DNA of 19,769 nucleotides. Source: an uncultured Eubacteriales bacterium (GTDB lineage Bacteria; Bacillota; Clostridia; Christensenellales; Borkfalkiaceae). The notes under the pieces are model-generated. The model was not told the origin of the DNA. It was given only the letters and a program-made list of their open reading frames with translations, and did not search any database. Positions within the stretch are counted from its first letter, which is position 1, and each line of letters begins with the position of its first letter. The position numbers and the translations under genes are program-made. The DNA lies in assembly GCA_900545325.1 (NCBI GenBank), contig UQZE01000020.1, positions 1-19,769 of the forward strand. The letters are read 5' to 3'. Below are positions 9,092-15,292 of this stretch, in pieces.

Positions 9092-9455
9092 CTCTTTTTT
9101 CCTTCAGATATCCGAAAAGCGCCGCGCGGCACGGCTCGCTCAGCGCGCATACCGTGTTTACCGCCTCTTTGAAAGCTTCCGTATATTTCATGCGGCAGAA
9201 TTTTTCTATCGCTTTGCCGATATAGTCGATACAGAACATGTTGACGGCGAGTTCTGCCCTCCCCGAACCGGTAAGGAAAATCCTGTTCAGCGCGTTCCGC
9301 TCCATCAGTCCGCGGCATTCAAGACGTTCGAACATCTTATATACGCTCACCTTCGTAACGCCCATTTTCAGAGCAACGTCCGTAAGACGCGCGCCGCGGC
9401 CGCCTCCGTACAATTCATCGACCGCAATTATATACCTGAGTTCCGCCGAAGTCAT
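9084..9455 (-). CDS. DtxR/MntR-like transcriptional regulator with degenerate metal site
   Basis: This is probably the repressor of this operon and of the araC operon. The start at 9455 gives 123 residues and is preceded by a strong GAGGAG ribosome site. An upstream in-frame ATG at 9494 has no such site. Residues 1-65 form a winged helix-turn-helix (LTDVALKMGVTKVSVYKMFERL, then a wing ending FLTGSGR) as in DtxR and MntR. Residues 66-123 are a short helical dimerisation part with no SH3 domain, like MntR. Aligned by eye, the metal ligands of DtxR are replaced: Met10 by Arg7, Cys102 by Val99, Glu105 by Val102, His106 by Cys103. Cysteines at 47, 75, 87, 103 and 109 stand out instead. It is the first gene after a leader holding three palindromes, so autoregulation is likely. 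It could be another winged-helix family. Confidence 0.78.
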   Translation of the reverse strand: MTSAELRYIIAVDELYGGGRGARLTDVALKMGVTKVSVYKMFERLECRGLMERNALNRIFLTGSGRAELAVNMFCIDYIGKAIEKFCRMKYTEAFKEAVNTVCALSEPCRAALFGYLKEKRDE

Positions 9456-9468
9456 CCTTCTCCTCTCG

Positions 9469-9484
9469 GTTAGCGTAAGCGAAC
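9469..9484. promoter_or_regulatory. Operator copy 1 in the DtxR-like gene leader
   Basis: The plus-strand sequence GTTAGCGTAAGCGAAC fits GTTCG-N6-CGAAC with one mismatch in the left arm. It lies just upstream of the ribosome site of the regulator gene, where binding could block elongation or the RNA form could affect translation. It is the most diverged in its arms of the four copies. Confidence 0.6.
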
Positions 9485-9524
9485 ATTCATTCATAAAAAT
9501 AAGCGTTTTTCAGCGCCCTCAAAC

Positions 9525-9540
9525 GTTCGCTTAACCGAAC
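9525..9540. promoter_or_regulatory. Operator copy 2 in the DtxR-like gene leader
   Basis: GTTCGCTTAACCGAAC is a near-perfect 16-bp palindrome, with only the sixth and eleventh bases failing to pair. Its centre TTAA and length recall MntR-type boxes, while its arms differ. It sits about 40-55 nt downstream of the predicted transcription start and matches the araC-promoter copy closely. Confidence 0.75.
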
Positions 9541-9559
9541 CTCTTTATCGAAAAAATAA

Positions 9560-9575
9560 GTTCGCCACTCCGAAC
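9560..9575. promoter_or_regulatory. Operator copy 3, at the transcription start of the DtxR/ECF operon
   Basis: GTTCGCCACTCCGAAC keeps both five-base arms exactly but has a different centre. It covers roughly +4 to +20 relative to the start expected from the -10 box at 9591-9586, a classic position for a repressor. The araC-like gene has its copy in the same place. Confidence 0.7.
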
Positions 9576-9585
9576 TCTGTGAGTT

Positions 9586-9614
9586 ATTATAACGGCATAC
9601 GGAACATTTGTCAA
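9586..9614 (-). promoter_or_regulatory. Consensus promoter of the DtxR/YgbA/ABC/ECF operon
   Basis: On the minus strand TTGACA is at 9614-9609 and TATAAT at 9591-9586, 17 bp apart, a full match to the sigma-A consensus. Such a strong promoter suggests control by repression. The predicted start near 9579 leaves a leader of about 124 nt before the ATG at 9455. That leader holds three operator-like palindromes and no clear terminator. Confidence 0.87.
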
Positions 9615-9685
9615 GTAAAGTTAACGCGAAACTAACAAATTTATTTCAATTTTTCCAAAGCATTCACGCACACAGCGCTTCAATA

Positions 9686-9720
9686 CGGAAAAACACGGGA
9701 GATTTCCCGTGTTTTTCTTT
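9686..9720 (-). terminator. Terminator of the AraC/ABC/ZIP operon
   Basis: The arms AACACGGGA (9692-9700) and TCCCGTGTT (9705-9713) enclose a four-base loop and are flanked by A and T runs, so the hairpin could work in both directions. On the minus strand it follows the ZIP gene stop by about 25 nt. It separates the two metal-related operons. Confidence 0.85.
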
Positions 9721-9745
9721 TTATGCTCAAAAACAGCGGCGCAGG

Positions 9746-10531
9746 TCAGCCCAACGCCACATCCAAAATCATCATGAGCGCAAATCCGATCATCAGCCCC
9801 CATGTGCCCAAATGCGGATATTCGGAAAGGCGGGCGTCGGGAATCAGGTCTTCCGCCACTACGAAGATCATCGCGCCCGCGGCAAAAGATAAAAGCCATG
9901 GCTGCAATACCGTGATGTAGCTTGCGAGAAAATATCCCGCCACCGCGAACAACGGCTCGACGGCGCCGCTGCCTAAGCCGTAGAAAAACGCTTTGTTTCT
10001 GCTGCCCGTCGCCGCGCGCATAGGCAGGGCGACCGCAGCGCCTTCAGGAAAATTCTGCACGGCGATGCCGATCGCGAGTCCGAGCGCCGAAATGTAGGCG
10101 GCGTTTTCGCCCAACGCGGCGGCGGCGCCGAACGCAAATCCGACCGCTAACCCTTCGGGGATATTGTGTATCGTTACGGCGAGAAAAAGTTTTACGGGCT
10201 TTTTCAGCGCGACGCGCGGACCTTCTTCTTCGTTCGTCCCCTTATGCAGATGAGGGACGATCTTATCCAAAAGCACTAAAAACAATCCGCCTACGATAAA
10301 TCCGACCGCCGCGGGCACCCAGTTCCACGCGCCGAAGTCCGCTTCCTCCATGGCGGGTATGAGCAAAGACCATACGGAGGCCGCGACCATGATGCCCGAA
10401 GCGAACCCGAGAAAAACGGCGTTCAGTTTCGGCGAAATATCGTTTCTGAAAAAATATACCACCGAAGCCCCGAGCGTCGTCATGACGAAAATCAAACATA
10501 TTCCCAGGATCGTGACCGCGGTATTGCTCAT
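9746..10531 (-). CDS. ZIP family metal transporter, GufA-like
   Basis: This is a membrane importer for divalent metals such as Zn2+, Fe2+ or Mn2+; the ion cannot be told from sequence. The 261-residue protein has about eight hydrophobic segments. The two metal-site helices are clear: HNIPEGLAVG (122-131) and QNFPEGAAVALP (159-170), plus VEPLFA (191-196) typical of the GufA subgroup. A short loop PHLHKG (93-98) carries histidines between the third and fourth segments. It starts nine bases after the upstream ABC gene with an excellent TAGGAGG ribosome site, so it is the last gene of the AraC-led operon. Its presence supports metal acquisition as the theme of the operon. Confidence 0.93.
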   Translation of the reverse strand: MSNTAVTILGICLIFVMTTLGASVVYFFRNDISPKLNAVFLGFASGIMVAASVWSLLIPAMEEADFGAWNWVPAAVGFIVGGLFLVLLDKIVPHLHKGTNEEEGPRVALKKPVKLFLAVTIHNIPEGLAVGFAFGAAAALGENAAYISALGLAIGIAVQNFPEGAAVALPMRAATGSRNKAFFYGLGSGAVEPLFAVAGYFLASYITVLQPWLLSFAAGAMIFVVAEDLIPDARLSEYPHLGTWGLMIGFALMMILDVALG

Positions 10532-10540
10532 AAAAACCTC

Positions 10541-12298
10541 CTATAATTTCCAGTTCATGCTCTGCTGCTGCAATTCGTTCATTCTCGCGTAAAGTCCGCC
10601 CTTCTTTTCAAGTTCCCGCGGCGCGCCCTGTTCTTCCACGAGGCCGTCTTTCAGCAGTACGAGTTTATCCGCGCTCGCGACCGTGCGCATGCGGTGCGCG
10701 ATTATAAGCACCGTCTTATTGCGTACAAGCTCGGATATCGCCTTTTGTATACGCGTTTCGTTCTCCACGTCCAGACTCGCGGTAGCTTCGTCAAGCAGGA
10801 CGATCGGCGCATCTTTCAAAAGCGCGCGCGCAATGGATATTCTCTGCCGTTCGCCGCCGGAAAGCATACTACCGTTTTCTCCGATAACAGAATCGTAACC
10901 TTTCGGCAGCCGCATGACGAATTCGTCGCAGTTCGCGGCTTTTGCCGCAGCCAGCACTTCTTCGTCGGTCGCGTCCTTTTTGCCGATGCGGATATTTTCC
11001 TTAACGGTGTTGTTAAAAAGCGTTACGTCCTGGAACACGATGGAATAACTGCCCATGAGCGTTTCGGGATCGACGGCGGAAATATCCTGCCCGCCTACGC
11101 AGATCCTGCCTTTATCGATATCCCAGAAGCGCGCGGCGAGTTTTGCGACGGTGGACTTGCCTCCCCCGCTCGGACCGATCAGCGCGGTTATTTCGCCCTG
11201 TTTTGCGGTAAACGACACGTCTTTCAAGACCTGTTCGCCTTCGTTGTAGGAAAATCCAACATGCTCGAAGGTTACGTCGTATCCTGCGGAACTGAATTTC
11301 ACGGAACCGCTTTGGACGGGCGTTTCGTAAATTTCCTTCATTCTGCCGATATTGATGCGGCAGGATATGATCGCGGCGAGGTTCTGAAGAGCCGAACTCA
11401 TGGGGTCGTACATCCTCGATACGACGAGCAGGAACATAAAGAACGTGAGCAGACCGGCGCCGCCCGCGAGAGTTCCGTCCGCCAACAGTATACCGCCGAC
11501 GAGCGCCGTAGTGGCGATACCGAATTTCAGCAGGAGCTGGGCGCTGACTACGAAGAGCGCCGTCATGAATTCGCTTACGATCTGCCTGCGTTCGAGGCGG
11601 TCGACTTTCTTTTTCAGCCCCGAAAGATACCGCTCTTCCGCGTTGTTCGCCTTGAGGTCGCGCACGCTTTCCAGACATTCCTGAATACCGTCCGCACAGG
11701 CGATCGCCGCGGCGGTCTTCTTTCTGCCTATTTTATTCTGCACGTCGGCCGAAAGCCGCACGACGAGCAGCGCAATGGGCAAAACCCACATGGAGGCGAG
11801 CGCCAGCCGCCAGTCGGCAAAAAAGAGCGACACCGCGACGATACAGCTGCTCGCGATCGCGCCTGCGAGTTCGGGATAGAAATGGGAAAACGATTGTTCG
11901 ATAAACGTACAGTCGCCCATAATGGTTGTGGTGAGATCGGAAAGATCTTTTTTCCCGAAATAGGAAAGCGGCAGTTTACGCATGCGCTCCGCAAGTGCGA
12001 TGCGCCGCGCGGCGCTTTCGCTGTAAGTATTGAAATAATTACAGTTATACTGGATATAATACGTTATATACATCAAAGCGAGCACGCCGAGTATGCCGCA
12101 GCCGTACAGCCAGTAATTGAAACCGAGAACGGCGTTTTCGTCAAACAGCGGTTCTATCAGATCGGAAACGAGCAAAAACAACAAACCCACGGGCAGCATT
12201 TTCACGAGATTTACGACCGTACACGCCACGCACGCCTTTATATAATCTTTCGCGCCCTGTTCGGAAAGGGCATATTTTTTCATCAATCTTCTGACCAT
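10541..12298 (-). CDS. Half ABC transporter (membrane domain plus ATPase), siderophore-type pair, second member
   Basis: This 585-residue protein has an exporter-fold membrane domain (about 20-320) and an ATPase domain with all motifs intact: Walker A GPSGGGKST (375-383), Gln423, signature LSGGE (479-483), LLDEA with Glu504, and His535. It forms a probable heterodimer with the gene just upstream. Such pairs encoded directly after an AraC-family regulator resemble YbtP/YbtQ of Yersinia and mycobacterial IrtA/IrtB, exporter-shaped proteins that import ferric siderophores. That likeness is by architecture and context, so export of a metabolite remains possible. The start follows the upstream stop by four bases and has an AGGAGG site. 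The gene itself is ordinary in length. Confidence 0.88.
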   Translation of the reverse strand: MVRRLMKKYALSEQGAKDYIKACVACTVVNLVKMLPVGLLFLLVSDLIEPLFDENAVLGFNYWLYGCGILGVLALMYITYYIQYNCNYFNTYSESAARRIALAERMRKLPLSYFGKKDLSDLTTTIMGDCTFIEQSFSHFYPELAGAIASSCIVAVSLFFADWRLALASMWVLPIALLVVRLSADVQNKIGRKKTAAAIACADGIQECLESVRDLKANNAEERYLSGLKKKVDRLERRQIVSEFMTALFVVSAQLLLKFGIATTALVGGILLADGTLAGGAGLLTFFMFLLVVSRMYDPMSSALQNLAAIISCRINIGRMKEIYETPVQSGSVKFSSAGYDVTFEHVGFSYNEGEQVLKDVSFTAKQGEITALIGPSGGGKSTVAKLAARFWDIDKGRICVGGQDISAVDPETLMGSYSIVFQDVTLFNNTVKENIRIGKKDATDEEVLAAAKAANCDEFVMRLPKGYDSVIGENGSMLSGGERQRISIARALLKDAPIVLLDEATASLDVENETRIQKAISELVRNKTVLIIAHRMRTVASADKLVLLKDGLVEEQGAPRELEKKGGLYARMNELQQQSMNWKL

Positions 12299-12302
12299 GA
12301 TT

Positions 12303-14075
12303 TCACGCCTCCTTCGCCATGTTCCATTTTACCGAGGTGCGGTAATCGTTCCACATCGAGGCGTAAACGCCTTTTTTCCCCAGAAGTTCGGCATGCGTGC
12401 CGCTCTCGGCTACCCTGCCTCCCTGTAAAACGTAAATGCGGTCGGCGTTGACCACCGTGGTCAGCCTGTGCGCGATCATGAGCACCGTTTTGCCCTCGGT
12501 AAGCTGTTCGAAAGCTTTCTGCACCAAATATTCGTTTTCGGGATCGGCAAATGCCGTTGCCTCGTCCAAAACGACGATCGGCGCGTCTTTCAGTATAGCG
12601 CGGGCTATGGCTATCCTTTGCTGCTCGCCGCCGGAAAGATATATCCCCTCTTTGCCGATTACGGTATATATTCCGTCGGGAAGTTTTTCGACGATATCGT
12701 CGCATTGCGCCGCACGGAGCGCCTTTTCCACCTCGCTCACCGAAGCATTCGGCCTGGAAAGCCTCACGTTGTCGAACACAGACGCTTTGAGCAGCCTGCT
12801 GTCCTGAAACACATAGGATATTTGTTCGGAAAGCACTTTTTTCGCAATATTTTTCACGTTGACGCCGCCTATCAAGATTTCGCCTTCGTTCACATCCCAG
12901 AAACGGGAAACCAGCCCCGCGACCGTCGTCTTGCCGCCGCCGCTTTCGCCGACGAGCGCAACGGTCTGCCCCGCGCCGATCTTTATGTTCAAACCGCTCA
13001 CCGCGTTCTGCTCGGCGTTGGGATAGCGGAAGGACACGCCTTTCAATTCTACGGAATTATCTTCGGGCGCCTCGCAGTACGCGGATTCCGGCAGCGGCTT
13101 TATGTCGAGCACGCCGTTGATGCGCGCCATCGCGTCCCGCACGATCATGCCGTTTTCGCTCATAAACATTATTTTATTGAGCGTAACGACGAGAATCGGC
13201 GTGAATATGATATAAAAGACGAGATCCACTATGAAAGCTGTATCGGCGGGACCTCTGCCGACGATAAACAGCGTTACGGCGATCAGAAACGCGAAGATGC
13301 TGTCGATCAGCAGCGTGAAGAACATCATCGGCTGACGCAGTTGTTTCGTATAAGCCACCACCCATTTGTGATAGCGGTCTATGCTCGCCTTGAAGCGAGC
13401 GAAAGAAAATACTGTCTGTCCGAACGTTTTTACGACGGGCACGCCGCGCACGTATTCCACCGCCTCGTTGTTCATGTCCATGAGCGCGTCGTTGTATTGT
13501 TTCATTTTTTCCTCCATGCCCGCGCCGGTCATCTTCGTCATAATGAGAAACGCGCAGACCACGGGAAACAGACTTGCCAGACCTAACCGCCAATCGAAAA
13601 CGAACATCATTGCAATCATTGCCAAAGGCGTTACGATCGCCCCCACGAGATCGGGCAGGTTGTGCGCGAGATGCGTTTCGGTAGCGGCGCTCGATTCGTC
13701 TATGATCTTCCTCACCTTGCCGCTCCCGATCTCGTCGAAAGCGCCGACGGGAAGCTTTACCACATGATCGAGCGTTTCCTTGCGTATATTCGCCGCAACG
13801 CGGAAAGCCGCTATGTGCGAACACATCAGCCCCGCAACGTAAACGAGTATCGCCAGAACGGCGAAAAGCACCGCCATCCAGCCGTAATAAGCGAGGTTTT
13901 CCGCCCGCGCAAAATTCGGCGCCGCGTCGATCACGTCCCTGATCATAAACCAGATGTAGACGAACGGCATCAGCGCCAGCACCGCGCTCGCCCCCGATAA
14001 AAAGAGCGACGCGAATGTCAGATACTTATACCTGCCGGCATAATCGTATAACCCTTTATGAGCTTTGAATTTCAT
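12303..14075 (-). CDS. Half ABC transporter (membrane domain plus ATPase), siderophore-type pair, first member
   Basis: This is a 590-residue membrane transporter subunit. The ATG at 14075 follows an AGGAGG ribosome site. An in-frame extension to 14108 would add 11 residues and start within the spacer. The ATPase domain has Walker A GESGGGKTT (376-384), Gln424, LSGGE (480-484), VLDEA with Glu505, and His536. The D-loop region reads DEATAFADPENE (504-515) in place of the common SALD form. I recall this variant from IrtB/YbtQ-like siderophore importers, which supports the same role here. The partner gene follows four bases later. It lies 61 bp after the araC-like gene, with no terminator seen between them, so the regulator and transporter are probably cotranscribed. 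Confidence 0.88.
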   Translation of the reverse strand: MKFKAHKGLYDYAGRYKYLTFASLFLSGASAVLALMPFVYIWFMIRDVIDAAPNFARAENLAYYGWMAVLFAVLAILVYVAGLMCSHIAAFRVAANIRKETLDHVVKLPVGAFDEIGSGKVRKIIDESSAATETHLAHNLPDLVGAIVTPLAMIAMMFVFDWRLGLASLFPVVCAFLIMTKMTGAGMEEKMKQYNDALMDMNNEAVEYVRGVPVVKTFGQTVFSFARFKASIDRYHKWVVAYTKQLRQPMMFFTLLIDSIFAFLIAVTLFIVGRGPADTAFIVDLVFYIIFTPILVVTLNKIMFMSENGMIVRDAMARINGVLDIKPLPESAYCEAPEDNSVELKGVSFRYPNAEQNAVSGLNIKIGAGQTVALVGESGGGKTTVAGLVSRFWDVNEGEILIGGVNVKNIAKKVLSEQISYVFQDSRLLKASVFDNVRLSRPNASVSEVEKALRAAQCDDIVEKLPDGIYTVIGKEGIYLSGGEQQRIAIARAILKDAPIVVLDEATAFADPENEYLVQKAFEQLTEGKTVLMIAHRLTTVVNADRIYVLQGGRVAESGTHAELLGKKGVYASMWNDYRTSVKWNMAKEA

Positions 14076-14136
14076 GCTCCACCTCCTTTTTTCGCATTTA
14101 TTATACAAAAAGAAGGCGCCCAGAAGGAAATTTATT

Positions 14137-15126
14137 TTATACCCGAACGGGCGAAATTATGCTCCAATCGGACAAAATCGCGTCCTTACGATAATCTCGC
14201 GGCGTTTTTCCGCTGAATCTGACAAAGGATTTTGAAAATTTGCTCTCGCTTTTATATCCCGTCTGCCGCGCAATATCCGCTATTTTTTCCTCCGTCTTAA
14301 CGAGTTTATATGCTGCCGTCTGCATACGGCAGATGTTGAGATAAGCATGTATCGGACAGCCGTAGAGGATACGGAACCCGCTTTTGAGCGAGGTGGGACT
14401 TATGCCGAAAATTTCCGAAAGCCGCGGGATCGTGAGCGGTAAAGAGATGTTTTCCCAAAGATAAAGCTCCACTTTTTTCAGAAGATCGGCGTTCTCTTTC
14501 GGCAGGAAATGTTTCTGCGTTTCGGTGGCGGTATGTTTCGTGCCGCTGAGAAAGAGCAGAAGTTCCAACAGCTTTAATTTGAAATAGCCCGTTCTGTTCT
14601 GCGGCGTTACGCGGTACAGCTCGTCGAAAATATGTTCTATCCGCTCGGTCGCGCGTATGATATACAGTCCGCCCGCGGCCGTCGTATCCGCCGCGATTTT
14701 TTCGAAGTCGACGCCGATCGCCGCGAGCAGTTCACGGAATCGTTCGTCCTTTGCCGATTTTATCATAATCGTAATACCGTGATAATGGCGGTACGGCATG
14801 GAAGATTCCGCAATATCGCCGTAATCTATATTGTGAACGCAGATATCCCCCGCTCCCAGATAAAACCGCCTGCCGTCGGAAAAGGCCGCCTCGAAACGGC
14901 CCTGCTTGCAGTGCTCAATGTGGAGCGCATACGCGCCCCGCGTGCCCTCCCCGAAACTTTCAAGGTGCATATCGTCGAACAGAACGGACACGTCTTCAAA
15001 AATTTCATATTCGGTGATCCTGCCGCTGCCGCCCGCGTTAGACAAACGGTAAACGGCGCAGTCCGCTTTTTTCTCGACGGAAATTTTGTCGCCTTCGCGC
15101 AGATACTTTTCGTTATAGATCTCCAT
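14137..15126 (-). CDS. AraC family transcriptional regulator
   Basis: This 329-residue DNA-binding protein has a C-terminal pair of helix-turn-helix motifs (about 230-313): LTIPRLSEIFGISPTSLKSG, then FRILYGCPIHAYLNICRMQTA, and KIADIARQTGYKSESKFSKS followed by FVRFSGKTPRDYR. The N-terminal 200 residues form a beta-rich ligand domain with the pattern IEHCKQGRFEA (70-80). Such regulators located before exporter-type siderophore transporters (YbtA, PchR) usually bind the ferric siderophore and then activate the uptake genes; that role is inferred here. It heads the operon with the ABC pair and the ZIP gene. Its promoter carries the shared palindrome, giving a likely layered scheme: repression by the DtxR-like protein and ligand-dependent activation by this one. 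AAGGCGG precedes the start. Confidence 0.9.
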   Translation of the reverse strand: MEIYNEKYLREGDKISVEKKADCAVYRLSNAGGSGRITEYEIFEDVSVLFDDMHLESFGEGTRGAYALHIEHCKQGRFEAAFSDGRRFYLGAGDICVHNIDYGDIAESSMPYRHYHGITIMIKSAKDERFRELLAAIGVDFEKIAADTTAAGGLYIIRATERIEHIFDELYRVTPQNRTGYFKLKLLELLLFLSGTKHTATETQKHFLPKENADLLKKVELYLWENISLPLTIPRLSEIFGISPTSLKSGFRILYGCPIHAYLNICRMQTAAYKLVKTEEKIADIARQTGYKSESKFSKSFVRFSGKTPRDYRKDAILSDWSIISPVRV

Positions 15127-15141
15127 ATTCGCCGCCTTTTA

Positions 15142-15157
15142 GTTCGCTTATGCGAAC
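15142..15157. promoter_or_regulatory. Operator copy 4, at the araC-like gene transcription start
   Basis: GTTCGCTTATGCGAAC is a 16-bp palindrome with a single unpaired central position pair. It covers about +3 to +18 from the start expected for the araC promoter. The arms are identical to copies 2 and 3, located 5.6 kb away in the leader of the DtxR-like gene. The repeat of both sequence and position argues for a common repressor. Confidence 0.78.
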
Positions 15158-15166
15158 TATATATTC

Positions 15167-15195
15167 AGTATATACGAACGACGGAGAAATGTCAA
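15167..15195 (-). promoter_or_regulatory. Promoter of the AraC/ABC/ZIP operon
   Basis: On the minus strand TTGACA is at 15195-15190 and TATACT at 15172-15167, spaced by 17 bp. This is a near-consensus sigma-A promoter. Transcription should begin near 15160, immediately before the palindrome at 15157-15142. Confidence 0.85.
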
Positions 15196-15239
15196 CCGTT
15201 AAGATATCAAATTTTGACATAGATAAGCCATAAAACAGG

Positions 15240-15268
15240 TAGAAAAAAAAGTTCGTACGTTATATAAT
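15240..15268 (+). promoter_or_regulatory. Probable promoter of the Gfo/Idh oxidoreductase gene
   Basis: A TATAAT box lies at 15263-15268, 25 nt before the ATG at 15293. The corresponding -35 position (TAGAAA, 15240-15245) matches the consensus poorly, so an activator may be needed. The GTTCG-N6-CGAAC palindrome lies about 106 bp upstream of the -10 and is better placed for the opposite promoter. Confidence 0.55.
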
Positions 15269-15292
15269 AGAGAAAAAAAGAGGTAAAAGATC

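Noticed and set aside
9456..9494. Starting the DtxR-like protein at the ATG at 9494
   Set aside because: No ribosome site precedes it, and the added 13 residues align with nothing in DtxR/MntR, whereas the ATG at 9455 follows GAGGAG.
9469..9575. Palindromes as LexA (SOS) boxes
   Set aside because: The Gram-positive SOS box is CGAAC-N4-GTTCG. Here the arms are in the opposite order with a six-base spacer (GTTCG-N6-CGAAC), so they are a different operator.
10694..12451. A 585-codon open frame on the plus strand opposite the ABC transporter at 10541-12298
   Set aside because: It is antisense to a gene with complete ABC motifs, has no ribosome site or family likeness, and is rich in Arg and His as expected from reading a biased gene backwards. 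The equal length to the real gene is a coincidence.
14100..14128. A TATAAT at 14105-14100 (minus) as an internal promoter before the first ABC gene of the AraC operon
   Set aside because: The -35 position reads TCCTTC, no extended -10 is present, and part of the box falls in an AT-rich spacer. An activator-dependent promoter cannot be ruled out, but there is too little to call it.
15214..15219. A TTGACA on the plus strand as -35 of the oxidoreductase promoter
   Set aside because: The nearest TATAAT is 43 bp further on and no -10-like sequence lies at 16-18 bp, so the box does not pair.
15173..15257. TACGAAC (15173-15179) and GTTCGTA (15251-15257) as a long-range inverted repeat for AraC binding
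   Set aside because: Only seven bases 71 bp apart, and AraC proteins usually bind direct repeats. This is likely chance in a short AT-rich divergent region.
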